Assembly: GCF_014640635.1 (NCBI RefSeq)
Contig: NZ_BMHI01000005.1
Span: 496,001 to 560,000, forward strand
Direction: 5' to 3'
DNA length: 64,000 nt
Origin: Flexivirga endophytica
Lineage (GTDB): Bacteria > Actinomycetota > Actinomycetes > Actinomycetales > Dermatophilaceae
Below, piece by piece: positions 41,546-49,896 of this stretch. Position numbers and translations under genes: made by a program. Position 1 is the first letter of the stretch; each line of letters begins with the position of its first letter. The notes below the pieces were generated by a model, which worked only from the letters and a program-made list of their open reading frames with translations, made no database searches and was not told where the DNA came from.

Positions 41546-44305
41546 TCAGGACTCTCCGCCGGCGTTGCCGCTGCTGCCGGCCTGCGGGTTGAGCAGGTCG
41601 TACTTCTTGGCGGCATCGAGGGCGGCCTGCGGGTCGATCTCGCCGCGGGAAGCCAGCTCCTGCAGTGTGCGCACCACGAGTGACGGGCCGTCGATGTGGA
41701 AGACCCGTCGGGCCGCTGCGCGCGTGTCGCTGAAGCCGAACCCGTCGGCGCCGAGCGCGACGTAGTCGCCGGGGACCCAGGGGCGGATCTGCTCCTGCAC
41801 CGACCGCATCCAGTCGGACACGGCCAGCACCGGGCCGGGACGTCCCTGCAGCTGCTGCGTCACGAACGGCACCTGCTGCTCCGCCTCGGGGTGCAGGAAC
41901 CGCAGCCGGTCAGACTCCTCGCCGTCGCGGCGCATTTCGTTCCAGGAGGTCACCGACCACACATCGGCCAGCACGCCCCAGTCGTCGTTGAGCAGCTGCT
42001 GTGCCTCCAGCGCCCACGGCACACCCACACCGGACGCGAGCAGCTGCGCACGGGGAGCGTTCCCCGCGTCGTCAGCCGCCGCCTCGGCGATCAGGTGCAT
42101 GCCGCGCAGGATGCCGTCGACGTCGACATTGTCCGGCTCGACGGGCTGCTGCATCGGCTCGTTGTAGACGGTCATGTAGTAGAAGACGTCCTCCGGCTTG
42201 TCACCGAACATCCGCCGCAGACCGTCCTGCATGATGTGCGCGATCTCGTAGCCGTAGGCCGGATCGTAAGCAACCACGGCCGGGTTCGTCGCCGCGAGCA
42301 TGTGCGAGTGACCGTCGGCGTGCTGTAGGCCCTCGCCGGTCAGCGTGGTGCGGCCCGCGGTGGCGCCGATCAGGAACCCGCGCGTCATCTGGTCGGCGGC
42401 CGCCCAGATGAAGTCGCCGGTCCGCTGGAAGCCGAACATCGAGTAGAAGATGTAGATCGGCACCATCGGCACACCGTGCGTCGCGTATGACGTGCCGGCC
42501 GCTGTGAAGGCCGCGACCGAGCCGCTCTCGTTGATGCCGAGGTGCAGGATCTGCCCGTTCGTGGCTTCCTTGTAGGCGAGCATCAGCTCGGCGTCGACCG
42601 AGGTGTAGTGCTGGCCGTGCGGGTTGTAGATCTTGGACGTCGGGAAGAACGAGTCCATGCCGAAGGTGCGCGCCTCGTCCGGAATGATCGGCACGACGTG
42701 CTTGCCGAACTCCTTGTCGCGCATCACATCCTTGAGGATGCGCACGAACGCCATCGTCGTCGCGACCTCTTGTTTGCCGGAGCCCTTCTTGCCGGCTGAA
42801 TACGCCTTGTCATCAGGGAGTTTCAGCGCACTGGAGGTGCGTCGTCGGTCCGGCACGGCGCCCCCGAGTTTGGTGCGGCGCTCGCGGAGGTACTGGATCG
42901 ACGGGTCGTCCTCGCCCGGGTGGTAGTAGGGCGGCAGGTAGGGGTTGTCCTCCAGCACCGCGTCGCTGATCGGGATCCGCAGCGAGTCGCGGAAGTCCTT
43001 CAGGTCCTGCAAGGTCAGCTTCTTCATCTGGTGCGTGGCGTTGCGCCCGGCGAAGTGCGTGCCCAGGCTGTAGCCCTTGATGGTCTTGGCCAGGATCACC
43101 GTCGGCTGGCCGTTGTGCTGGACCGCGGCGCGGTAGGCGGCATACACCTTGCGGTAGTCGTGCCCGCCGCGCTTGAGCTTCCACCAGACGTCCTCGTCGG
43201 ACCAGTCCTTGACGAGGGCACGGGTGCGCGGGTCGCGACCGAAGAAGTGCTCGCGGACGTAGGCGCCGTCGTTGGCACGGAAGGTCTGGTAGTCGCCGTC
43301 GGGTGTGTTGTTCATCAGGTTGACGAGCGCGCCGTCGCGGTCGGCTGCCAGCAGTGGGTCCCAGCCACGTCCCCAGATGCACTTGATGACGTTCCAGCCG
43401 GCACCCCGGAAGAAGCTCTCGAGCTCCTGGATGATCTTGCCGTTGCCGCGCACCGGGCCGTCGAGCCGCTGCAGGTTGCAGTTGATGACGAACGTCAGGT
43501 TGTCGAGCTCTTCGTTGGCCGCCAGTTGCAGCAGGCCGCGCGACTCCGGCTCGTCCATCTCACCGTCGCCGAGGAACGCCCAGACGTGCTGCTGACTGGT
43601 GTCCTTGAGGCCGCGTCCCTGGAGGTACTTGTTGAACTGCGCCTGGTAGATCGCGTTCATCGGGCCGATGCCCATGGAGACCGTCGGGAACTCCCAGAAG
43701 CCGGGCATGTTGCGCGGGTGGGGGTATGACGGCAGCCCCATCCGCTGACCCTGCACGACGTGCGAGTGCTCCTGGCGGAAGCCGTCGAGCTGGTCCTCGG
43801 ACAACCGGCCCTCGAGGAACGCGCGGGCGTAGATGCCGGGGGAGGCGTGACCCTGGATGAAGACCTGGTCGCCACCACCGGGGTGGTCCTTGCCGCGGAA
43901 GAAGTGGTTGAAGCCGACCTCGTAGAGGGTGGCGGCCGACGCATAGGTGGAGATGTGGCCACCCACTCCGACACCCGGACGCTGTGCGCGATGGACCATC
44001 ATCGCGGCGTTCCAGCGCATCCAGGCGCGGTAGCGACGCTCGACCTCTTCGTCACCCGGGAACCAGGGCTCGGCCTCCGGGCTGATCGTGTTGATGTAGT
44101 CGGTCGCCGTCAGCGACGGCACACCGATCTGCTGCTCACGGGATCGCTCCAGCAGCTTGAGCATGATGTAGCGAGCGCGGGTCTGGCCGCCCTCGGCGAT
44201 CATCCCGTCCAGGGAGTCCAACCACTCCTGGGTCTCCTCGGGGTCGATGTCGGGCAGTTGGCTGGGTATGCCATTGAGGATCGGTCCTGCGTCCTCGCGC
44301 GCCAT
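41546..44305 (-). CDS. aceE: Pyruvate dehydrogenase E1 component (homodimeric)
   Basis: This 919-residue homodimeric E1 uses thiamine diphosphate to decarboxylate pyruvate and acetylate the E2 lipoyl domain. The ThDP/Mg2+ motif is [15 protein letters not shown] ... [16 protein letters not shown]. Early residues [20 protein letters not shown] and [28 protein letters not shown] are typical. The length matches actinobacterial AceE. The ribosome site GAGAGGAG precedes the ATG, and a hairpin repeat lies 28-70 bases upstream in the leader. In many actinobacteria aceE lies beside the DUF3052-ahpE pair; here a purine degradation cluster lies between them. It ends at the shared terminator. Confidence 0.95.
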   Translation of the reverse strand: MAREDAGPILNGIPSQLPDIDPEETQEWLDSLDGMIAEGGQTRARYIMLKLLERSREQQIGVPSLTATDYINTISPEAEPWFPGDEEVERRYRAWMRWNAAMMVHRAQRPGVGVGGHISTYASAATLYEVGFNHFFRGKDHPGGGDQVFIQGHASPGIYARAFLEGRLSEDQLDGFRQEHSHVVQGQRMGLPSYPHPRNMPGFWEFPTVSMGIGPMNAIYQAQFNKYLQGRGLKDTSQQHVWAFLGDGEMDEPESRGLLQLAANEELDNLTFVINCNLQRLDGPVRGNGKIIQELESFFRGAGWNVIKCIWGRGWDPLLAADRDGALVNLMNNTPDGDYQTFRANDGAYVREHFFGRDPRTRALVKDWSDEDVWWKLKRGGHDYRKVYAAYRAAVQHNGQPTVILAKTIKGYSLGTHFAGRNATHQMKKLTLQDLKDFRDSLRIPISDAVLEDNPYLPPYYHPGEDDPSIQYLRERRTKLGGAVPDRRRTSSALKLPDDKAYSAGKKGSGKQEVATTMAFVRILKDVMRDKEFGKHVVPIIPDEARTFGMDSFFPTSKIYNPHGQHYTSVDAELMLAYKEATNGQILHLGINESGSVAAFTAAGTSYATHGVPMVPIYIFYSMFGFQRTGDFIWAAADQMTRGFLIGATAGRTTLTGEGLQHADGHSHMLAATNPAVVAYDPAYGYEIAHIMQDGLRRMFGDKPEDVFYYMTVYNEPMQQPVEPDNVDVDGILRGMHLIAEAAADDAGNAPRAQLLASGVGVPWALEAQQLLNDDWGVLADVWSVTSWNEMRRDGEESDRLRFLHPEAEQQVPFVTQQLQGRPGPVLAVSDWMRSVQEQIRPWVPGDYVALGADGFGFSDTRAAARRVFHIDGPSLVVRTLQELASRGEIDPQAALDAAKKYDLLNPQAGSSGNAGGES

Positions 44306-44332
44306 GAGTGGCTCCTCTCATGCGGCTCGGTC

Positions 44333-44375
44333 TGTGTCCCTGTTGCGGTCGCGAGCTCCCTGCAACGGCGACACA
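44333..44375. repeat. Hairpin repeat in the aceE leader
   Basis: The arms TGTGTCCCTGTTGC (44333-44346) and GCAACGGCGACACA (44362-44375) pair with two mismatches around a 15-base loop. The 20 bases at 44348-44367 (GTCGCGAGCTCCCTGCAACG) are identical to 45551-45570 inside a neighbouring gene, where they also sit at the loop and inner stem of a longer hairpin. This suggests a dispersed REP- or MITE-like element. Here it would lie in the aceE 5' leader and might affect expression. Confidence 0.7.
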
Positions 44376-44542
44376 TCCCGAGCTTGTGCTTGTCTTGAAC
44401 AACTTCCGTGCACGTGCCGCATGGTGCGCGACCGCGATGGTTGTTCTCGGGGTTTCCGGTTGATTCCATCTTCTACCCGGCCGGGCGGGCTGCTGATGGC
44501 GGTCTCGGCTACTGGTCAGTAGCGAGGAGTCGGGTCAAAGAC

Positions 44543-45361
44543 TCAGAGACCCAACGGCGCGTGCCGGTGCATGTCCTTGTAGAGCAGGTAGCGGAACCGG
44601 CCCGGGCCGCCGGCGTAGCAGGCCTGCGGGCAGAACGCGCGCAACCACATGAAGTCGCCCTCCTGCACCTCGACCCAGTCCTTGTTGAGCAGGTAGACCG
44701 CCTTGCCCTCCAGGACGTAGAGACCGTGCTCCATCACGTGGGTCTCGGGGAACGGGATCGCACCGCCGGGCTCGAACGTGACGATGTTGACGTGCATGTC
44801 GTGCCGGACGTCGTCGGGGTCGGTGAAGCGCTGGGTGCACCAGCGGCCGTCGGTGTCCGGCATGGCGCCGAACTCGACGTCGGACTCGTGTGTGACGAAC
44901 GACTCCGGGGCATCGATGCCGTCGACGGGCGTGTAGCGCTTGCGGATCCAGTGGAAGGTCGCCGTCGCGGCGGACTCGTTGTGCAGCGTCCACTGCGCGC
45001 CGGGAGTGAGGAAGACGTAGCTGCCGGCGCGCAACGCGTGCTCGGCGCCGGCCAGCTCCAGCCGAAGGTCGCCGTCGACCACGAAGAGGACCGCCTCGGC
45101 CTCCGCGTTGTTCTCCGGTCGGTCGGAGCCGCCGCCCGGGCCGACCTCGACGATGTACTGCGAGAACGTCTCGGCGAAGCCGGTCAGCGGACGTGCGATC
45201 GTCCACACCCGCGTCTCGTCCCAGAAGGGGAGCCGGTTGGTGGTGATGTCGCGCATGGTGCCGCGGGGGAGCACGGCATACGCGTCGGTGAAGACCGCGC
45301 GATCCGTGGTCAGCTCGGTCTGCGCGGGCAACCCGCCGCGCGGGGTGTAGTACTCGGTCAT
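44543..45361 (-). CDS. allE: (S)-ureidoglycine aminohydrolase
   Basis: This 272-residue bicupin hydrolyses (S)-ureidoglycine to (S)-ureidoglycolate and ammonia in allantoin degradation. The two cupin halves are visible: SQYIVEVGPGGGSDRPENNAEAEAVLFVVDGDLRLELAG and VTFEPGGAIPFPETHVMEHGLYVLEGKAVYLLNKDWVEVQEGDFMWLRAFCPQACYAGG, with metal-binding Glu/His residues in the second. The length is standard for AllE/YlbA. It is the second gene after the DUF6986-type gene (27-base gap) on the same strand, divergent from the IclR regulator. Allantoinase and allantoate amidohydrolase genes are not in the window. Confidence 0.9.
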   Translation of the reverse strand: MTEYYTPRGGLPAQTELTTDRAVFTDAYAVLPRGTMRDITTNRLPFWDETRVWTIARPLTGFAETFSQYIVEVGPGGGSDRPENNAEAEAVLFVVDGDLRLELAGAEHALRAGSYVFLTPGAQWTLHNESAATATFHWIRKRYTPVDGIDAPESFVTHESDVEFGAMPDTDGRWCTQRFTDPDDVRHDMHVNIVTFEPGGAIPFPETHVMEHGLYVLEGKAVYLLNKDWVEVQEGDFMWLRAFCPQACYAGGPGRFRYLLYKDMHRHAPLGL

Positions 45362-45388
45362 CGGTGGGCTCCTCGTCCTGGGGCTGTG

Positions 45389-46726
45389 CTATCGGGTTAG
45401 AGCGGTCAGCTCGGAAACCGTGAGACCGCAGTTGGATTCGACTTCATCAGCGCCGACGGCGCCGCAGTGCACACCGCGAAGCAGGGCGTCGGCGAGCATC
45501 TTGGCGGTGGCCGGCTCGTCCATGATGCTCACGCTGCGTTGGCGTTGCGAGTCGCGAGCTCCCTGCAACGCCAACGCATCGTGAGCATCATGCGCCTGTC
45601 CCGGATCAAAATCGACGACATCCCCGCCGGACGTCTGCTGCACGTATGCCGCCAGCCGCGCTGCGGCAGTGGGCAGCGCCCGCCGGAAGAAGAGGTAGTT
45701 GGCCAGGTAGCGGGAGACCAGGTGTCCGGGGTGCATGTCCCAGCCCTGGTAGATGCCGCGGATCAACGAACGGGTCACGAGGCCGCTGTGCAGCTGCCAC
45801 GTCGCGTGCGCCGATGCGCGGTCGCCGAAGGCCACGACATTGGTCGAGCCGTCGCAGATCCGCGTGCCGGTCTGCGCAGCGGCGACCTGCATCACGGCCT
45901 TCGCGTGATCGGCGGCCGGGTGGTCCAGTGCCTGGTATGCCGCAGCGATCCCGACACCGGCGCTGTAGTCGAACGTGCCGTAGACCAACGCGCTCACCCG
46001 GCCGGGGGCCGCGTGCACCATCCGCGCCGCGGCGGCGGTGCCGTCGGCGGCCAGGATCGCCTGCGGGGTCTCGACCTGAATCTCGAAAGTCACACTGCCG
46101 GAGGGCAATTGGAGCTCCTGCTCCAGGGCGCCGCACGCAGTGTGCATCGCTGCGACCTGGTCGACGCTCGTCACCTTGGGCAACGTCAGGACATTGCCCT
46201 CGAGGAGGCCGGCCTGCGCCATACCGCTGAGATGGTCGACGAGCGTCCGCACGCCGCGAGCACGGGTCGGTGCCTCGAAAGACTTGAATCGCACACCGTG
46301 CCAGGTGGGCAACTCGTCGCTCGCCGCGAGCTCGCGGAAGGCCGACAGCACTCCGGCGAGGTGCTTGTCCTCGGTCTCGTCGGGGCGGACGCCGTAGCCG
46401 TCCTCGAAGTCGGCGCGCAGATCCTCGATCGGGTCCTGCTCGAGCTTGGCGACCAACCGGTCGTAGACGGCAGCGACGTCATCGACGGATTCGCCTGTGG
46501 CACGGGCGAGTTCGTCGGCATCCGGGGCGTAGGTCGCGAGCAGGTCACGGGCCGTGGCGGCGAACTGGCGGACATCACCAGCGGTGCAGCGATCGGCGGG
46601 CAGGTAGACGGTGTGGACCGGGAAACGTCCGGTCGGAGATCCTGGGTAACGCCTGCTGAGGTCGGCATCGGCGTCGGCCAGGGCGTCGTCGAGGCGATTG
46701 GTGAGTACGGTGCGGAAGTCGGGCAC
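45389..46726 (-). CDS. DUF6986-type aldolase-like protein of the purine cluster
   Basis: This 445-residue protein resembles the HpcH/HpaI/citrate-lyase-like TIM barrels: LTLPKVTSVDQVAAMH, VTFEIQVETPQAIL and SALVYGTFDYSAG match the barrel strands carrying the metal-binding Glu/Asp. Such genes often occur in actinobacterial allantoin/urate clusters; the reaction is not established. The GTG start has GAGAGGAG upstream. Near the C-terminus a 72-base inverted-repeat element (45521-45592) adds about 24 residues in frame (AHDAHDALALQGARDSQRQR...) before the conserved-looking MDEPATAKMLADALLRG. If this is an insertion, the protein has tolerated it. Confidence 0.75.
   Translation of the reverse strand: MPDFRTVLTNRLDDALADADADLSRRYPGSPTGRFPVHTVYLPADRCTAGDVRQFAATARDLLATYAPDADELARATGESVDDVAAVYDRLVAKLEQDPIEDLRADFEDGYGVRPDETEDKHLAGVLSAFRELAASDELPTWHGVRFKSFEAPTRARGVRTLVDHLSGMAQAGLLEGNVLTLPKVTSVDQVAAMHTACGALEQELQLPSGSVTFEIQVETPQAILAADGTAAAARMVHAAPGRVSALVYGTFDYSAGVGIAAAYQALDHPAADHAKAVMQVAAAQTGTRICDGSTNVVAFGDRASAHATWQLHSGLVTRSLIRGIYQGWDMHPGHLVSRYLANYLFFRRALPTAAARLAAYVQQTSGGDVVDFDPGQAHDAHDALALQGARDSQRQRSVSIMDEPATAKMLADALLRGVHCGAVGADEVESNCGLTVSELTALTR
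45521..45592. repeat. Inverted-repeat element inserted inside a coding sequence
   Basis: The 28-base arms (45521-45548 and 45565-45592) are complementary with a single mismatch around a 16-base loop. The right inner arm and loop contain GTCGCGAGCTCCCTGCAACG, identical to the hairpin in the aceE leader. It lies inside the DUF6986-type gene, reads in frame and encodes a stretch unlike the rest of the protein. This looks like a miniature mobile element or REP-type sequence rather than ancestral coding sequence. Confidence 0.8.
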
Positions 46727-46765
46727 GGTGGCTCCTCTCGGTCCCAGTTCCATTATTCCGTATTA

Positions 46766-46781
46766 TGGAGTGTAAATTCCA
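46766..46781. promoter_or_regulatory. Candidate IclR operator, site 1
   Basis: TGGAGTGTAAATTCCA has outer arms TGGA/TCCA and follows the scheme GGA(A/G)T-N4-ATTCC. It is in the A+T-rich gap between the divergent DUF6986-type and IclR genes. The same scheme recurs at 47633-47646 over the uraD promoter. Both sites beside an IclR gene suggest autoregulation and joint control of the two operons. The inner mismatch makes this copy weaker. Confidence 0.55.
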
Positions 46782-46815
46782 TGTTGGCGAATGACAGGAC
46801 TGTAGAGGAGTCGTC

Positions 46816-47571
46816 ATGACACAGCAGACCCGCCCCGGTGGCGTGCAGTCCGTCGGGCGTGCGCTCGACATACTCGAGCTGATCGACCAGAGCGGCGGTG
46901 AGATGGCCCTGGTCGAGATGAGCGCGGCCTCGGGACTGCCGATGCCGACCATCCACCGACTGGTGCGCACGCTGGTGGACCGCAACTACCTTCGGCAGCT
47001 GCCCGACCGTCGCTACGCGCTGGGGTCTCGACTGATCCCACTGGGCAATGCGGCGCTGGACGCGTTCGGCTCGCGCAGCAGCTCGAAGCTGGCCGACGTG
47101 GTGCGCCGGTTGGGGGAGAGCGCCAATCTGGCGGCCCTCGACGGCGACATGCTCGTGTATGTCGGACAGGCGCCGTCCCCGCGCGCGATGCGGATGTTCA
47201 CCCAGCTTGGCCAGCACGTCCACCCGCACTGCCGGGCGGCCGGCAAGGCGCTGCTGGCACAGCTCGACGACGACGCGGTCCGCGGCATCCTCGACCGGGT
47301 CGGCATGCCGAAGGTGACCGAAGCGACGATCACCGACCCCGACGAGTTCATCGAGCACCTGGCCCGCGTGCGCGAAGAGGGCGTGGCTCACGAATACGGC
47401 GAGATGGAGGACGGCGTCATCTGCCTGGCGCTGCCTGTCGTCGGTGGGGTGTCCCGGCTGGCGTTGTCCATCTCCGGGCCGGCGGCGCGGATGACCGACG
47501 CTCTGCAGGAGCGCGCCATACCCGTGATGCGGGAGGTCGCCGGCGAACTCGCGGTCCAGCTGGCCGGATGA
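46816..47571 (+). CDS. IclR-family regulator of urate/allantoin genes
   Basis: This 251-residue IclR regulator has a winged helix (MALVEMSAASGLPMPTIHRLVRTLVDRNYL, about residues 28-60). The ligand-binding GAF-like domain follows (SANLAALDGDMLVYVGQAPSPRAMRMFTQLGQHVHPHCRAAGKALLAQ, and VAHEYGEMEDGVICLALPVVGG). It resembles AllR-type purine catabolism repressors, whose effector is allantoin or glyoxylate. The ribosome site GAGGAG precedes the ATG. It lies between the divergent allE operon and the uraD-uraH-uricase operon, with matching operator-like repeats on both sides. I infer that it controls both. Confidence 0.87.
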   Translation: MTQQTRPGGVQSVGRALDILELIDQSGGEMALVEMSAASGLPMPTIHRLVRTLVDRNYLRQLPDRRYALGSRLIPLGNAALDAFGSRSSSKLADVVRRLGESANLAALDGDMLVYVGQAPSPRAMRMFTQLGQHVHPHCRAAGKALLAQLDDDAVRGILDRVGMPKVTEATITDPDEFIEHLARVREEGVAHEYGEMEDGVICLALPVVGGVSRLALSISGPAARMTDALQERAIPVMREVAGELAVQLAG

Positions 47572-47593
47572 GCGACGCGTCCGCCGGGAACTC

Positions 47594-47623
47594 TTGACAG
47601 CGCATCGACCCTGTCGCAGTATT
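47594..47623 (+). promoter_or_regulatory. uraD promoter
   Basis: TTGACA (47594-47599) is a consensus -35. After 18 bases, CAGTAT (47618-47623) is a fair -10. The predicted start, near 47629-47631, coincides with the ATG of uraD at 47629. No ribosome site precedes that ATG, so a leaderless transcript is likely. The candidate IclR operator at 47633-47646 covers about +4 to +17, a good position for repression. Confidence 0.65.
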
Positions 47624-47628
47624 TCTGT

Positions 47629-48153
47629 ATGCGGAATCAAAATTCCACGCTACGAAATGCGTTGGAGGTGTTCGACACGGCGCCGGTCGAGGATGCGGTG
47701 CGCACGCTGCTGCCGTTGTGCGGCAGCCAGGAGTGGGCACGGACGCTGGCCGATCGTCGCCCGTATGGCGCCCTCGCCGCGCTGCTCGCCGCATCGGACG
47801 CGGTCTTTCCCGCGCTGCCCGAGTCCGAGGTCGCCGCAGCCCTGTCCGGCCATCCACGGATCGGCGAGCGGATGCGCGGTGAGGACACGGCAGCGCAGCT
47901 GTCGCGCTCCGAGCAGTCCGCGATGCAGTCGGCCGACGAGCAGGTCACCGCGCAGATCGTGCAGGGCAACCAGGACTACGAAGCACGCTTCGACCGCGTT
48001 TTCCTGATCCGGGCCGCCGGCCGGGCCCCCGCCGAGATCCTCGCCGAGTTGCGCCGCCGCCTCGACAACGACGATGCCGCGGAGGAGCGTGAAGTTCGCG
48101 AGCAATTGCGGCAGATCACCCGGCTCCGCCTGGAAGGAGCCTTCAGTTCATGA
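47629..48153 (+). CDS. uraD: OHCU decarboxylase
   Basis: This 174-residue enzyme decarboxylates 2-oxo-4-hydroxy-4-carboxy-5-ureidoimidazoline to (S)-allantoin, the third step after uricase. The conserved motifs are LLPLCGSQEWARTLADRRPYG and the catalytic SGHPRIGERMRG; ANE-type residues near QSADEQVTAQIVQGNQDYEARFDRVFLIRAAGR follow. The ATG at 47629 sits at the predicted transcription start, so it is probably read leaderless; family sequence begins by residue 12 (LEVFDTAPVEDA). It overlaps uraH by four bases (ATGA). Confidence 0.9.
   Translation: MRNQNSTLRNALEVFDTAPVEDAVRTLLPLCGSQEWARTLADRRPYGALAALLAASDAVFPALPESEVAAALSGHPRIGERMRGEDTAAQLSRSEQSAMQSADEQVTAQIVQGNQDYEARFDRVFLIRAAGRAPAEILAELRRRLDNDDAAEEREVREQLRQITRLRLEGAFSS
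47633..47646. promoter_or_regulatory. Candidate IclR operator, site 2
   Basis: GGAATCAAAATTCC has perfect arms GGAAT/ATTCC with a four-base centre, immediately downstream of the predicted uraD transcription start and within its first codons. It matches the weaker site at 46766-46781 in spacing and arms. Binding here would block elongation or open-complex formation. The protein that binds is inferred to be the adjacent IclR regulator. Confidence 0.6.
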
Positions 48154-48488
48154 GCAGTCTCTCCACCCATGTTCTGGACGCCGTCAACGGACAGCCGGCC
48201 GCCGGCGTCCGGGTCACGGTGTTCTCCCAAGCCGGTGCCGGAAGCGATGGCGCGTCCATCGGATCCGGCACCACGGACGATGACGGCCGGGTGGCCGGAC
48301 TGGTGCCCGACGGGCTCCAGCACGGCACCTACCGCATCGTCTTCGCCACCGGCAGCTTCTTCGAGCGTGCCGGGGTCCGGGCCTTCTATCCCGAGGTGGC
48401 GATCACCTTCGTCATAGACGAAGACCGGCACTATCACGTGCCGTTGCTACTGAGTCCGTTCGCGTTCTCCACCTATAGAGGGAGCTGA
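48150..48488 (+). CDS. uraH: 5-hydroxyisourate hydrolase
   Basis: This 112-residue transthyretin-like enzyme hydrolyses 5-hydroxyisourate, the product of uricase. The N-terminal LSTHVLDAVNGQPAAGVRVTV with its active-site His, the middle YRIVFATGSFFERAG and the C-terminal signature YHVPLLLSPFAFSTYRGS are diagnostic. It overlaps uraD by ATGA and precedes uricase by six bases, so the three urate-to-allantoin enzymes are made together. The length is standard. Confidence 0.95.
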   Translation: MSSLSTHVLDAVNGQPAAGVRVTVFSQAGAGSDGASIGSGTTDDDGRVAGLVPDGLQHGTYRIVFATGSFFERAGVRAFYPEVAITFVIDEDRHYHVPLLLSPFAFSTYRGS

Positions 48489-48494
48489 TTTCTC

Positions 48495-49394
48495 ATGTCC
48501 TATGTCCTCGGACACAACCAGTACGGCAAGGCGGAAGTGCACGTCGTGCGCGTCTTCCGGGACGACCCGGATGCCCCGCACGAGCTGGTCGACTACAACG
48601 TCTCTGTGTCGCTGACCGGCGATTTCGACGACGCGCACACCTCCGGCGACCAGGCCAAAGTGCTCACCACCGACGCGTGCAAGAACACCGTCAACGCCTT
48701 CGCCAAGGAAGCCGGCGACGCGGTCCGCGAGCCGGAGTCCTTCGCCGTCGCGCTCGCGGACCACTTCATCGAGGTGCCGCAGGTCAGCGCCGCCCGCATC
48801 ACGGTGGATGCGGTCCCGTGGGTCCGCTCGCACGGCCATGCGCACGCCTTCGTCAAGAACGGTGACTACGTCCGCACCGCCACTGTCACCCGCACCGCTG
48901 ACGACACCAGCGTCGTCAGCGGGCTGAAGGAGCTCACGGTCCTGAAGACCACGGACTCGGAGTTCCACGGCTTCTACCAGGACAAATACACCACCCTGCA
49001 GCCGACGAACGACCGGATCATGGCGACCGCCGTCACGGCGCAGTGGGCGCACGACGGCGCGGATATCGGCACAGGCATCGACTGGGGCAAGGCATTCGAC
49101 GAGGTGCTCGACGCGATCACCGGAAGCTTCGCGGCGGCTTACAGCTATGCGCTCCAGCACACGCTCTGGGAGATGGGCACCGCAGTGCTCGACGCGGTCC
49201 CGAGCATCGCCGAGGTCCGCTTCAGCTGTCCGAACAAGCACCACTTCGTGGTCGACCTGAGCCCGTTCGGCGTCGAGAACAACTGTGAGGTGCATCACGC
49301 CGCCGACCGGCCCTACGGGCTCATCGAGGCCACGATCAAGCGGTCGGAGGATGTCGACATGTCCTCGGCATACGACCCCGGCCAGGCCTGGTAG
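48495..49394 (+). CDS. pucL: Urate oxidase (uricase)
   Basis: This 299-residue cofactor-free uricase oxidises urate to 5-hydroxyisourate. The N-terminal LGHNQYGKAEVHVVRV, the catalytic Lys/Thr region DQAKVLTTDACKNTVNAFAKEAG, the HGHAHAFVKNG segment, FHGFYQDKYTTLQPTNDRIMATAV and the late SCPNKHHFVVDLSPFG all match the uricase family. GGGAG precedes the ATG. It ends the uraD-uraH-uricase operon at a strong hairpin. The missing allantoin steps must be encoded elsewhere, apart from allE nearby. Confidence 0.95.
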   Translation: MSYVLGHNQYGKAEVHVVRVFRDDPDAPHELVDYNVSVSLTGDFDDAHTSGDQAKVLTTDACKNTVNAFAKEAGDAVREPESFAVALADHFIEVPQVSAARITVDAVPWVRSHGHAHAFVKNGDYVRTATVTRTADDTSVVSGLKELTVLKTTDSEFHGFYQDKYTTLQPTNDRIMATAVTAQWAHDGADIGTGIDWGKAFDEVLDAITGSFAAAYSYALQHTLWEMGTAVLDAVPSIAEVRFSCPNKHHFVVDLSPFGVENNCEVHHAADRPYGLIEATIKRSEDVDMSSAYDPGQAW

Positions 49395-49402
49395 CAGGTT
49401 CC

Positions 49403-49452
49403 GCGCCGGTGCAACCGGGCGGCGATCACGTCGCCCGGTTGCAAACCGGCGC
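49403..49452 (+). terminator. Terminator of the urate operon
   Basis: The outer arms GCGCCGGT/ACCGGCGC and inner arms GCAACCGGGCG/CGCCCGGTTGC form a long, nearly perfect stem with a loop of about nine bases, starting nine bases after the uricase stop. It has no U-run. Its position just before the DUF3052 gene separates the purine operon from the following pair. Confidence 0.75.
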
Positions 49453-49473
49453 AGTTCCTAGTGAACTACGCCC

Positions 49474-49896
49474 ATGGCAATTGGGGCCCAGAAATCCGCA
49501 CTGGCCGAGAAACTCGGCTTCGAAAAAGACCAGGTGGTACAAGAACTCGGTTGGGACGACGACGTCGATGACGCCGTTCGTGAGCAGATCGAGGAGCTCA
49601 CCGGATCCGGTTTGGAGGACGAGGACTACGACGGAGTGGTCGACGCCGTCCTCCTGTGGTGGAGGGACGGCGACGGCGACCTGATCGACGATTGCGTCGA
49701 TGCGCTGACCAACCTCGCCGACAAGGGCTTCGTCGTCCTGCTGGTGCCCGGCGCCGGTCACCCGGACCACGTGGACGCCAGCGACATCGCCGAGGCCGCG
49801 CAGACGGCCGGTCTCAACGCCGGCACGTCCACACGCGCCGGTGACGAGTGGATCGCGACGAAGCTCGTCCAGGGCGGCGTGGCCAAGCAGCGATGA
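49474..49896 (+). CDS. DUF3052 protein
   Basis: This 140-residue acidic protein matches the actinobacterial DUF3052 family: KLGFEKDQVVQELGWDDDVDDAVREQIEELTG, DEDYDGVVDAVLLWWRDGDGDLIDDCVDAL and a C-terminal HVDASDIAEAAQTAGLNAGTSTRAGDEW. The function is unknown. Members are usually encoded with a peroxiredoxin of the AhpE type and close to aceE (as with Rv2239c in M. tuberculosis). The stop overlaps the ahpE start by four bases. No signal peptide or membrane segment is visible. Confidence 0.9.
   Translation: MAIGAQKSALAEKLGFEKDQVVQELGWDDDVDDAVREQIEELTGSGLEDEDYDGVVDAVLLWWRDGDGDLIDDCVDALTNLADKGFVVLLVPGAGHPDHVDASDIAEAAQTAGLNAGTSTRAGDEWIATKLVQGGVAKQR

Noticed and set aside
44200-44469. Minus-strand frame with CGTC...CRRC upstream of aceE
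   Set aside because: The four cysteines look like a zinc ribbon, but the frame crosses the hairpin repeat and continues into aceE in another frame; no ribosome site.
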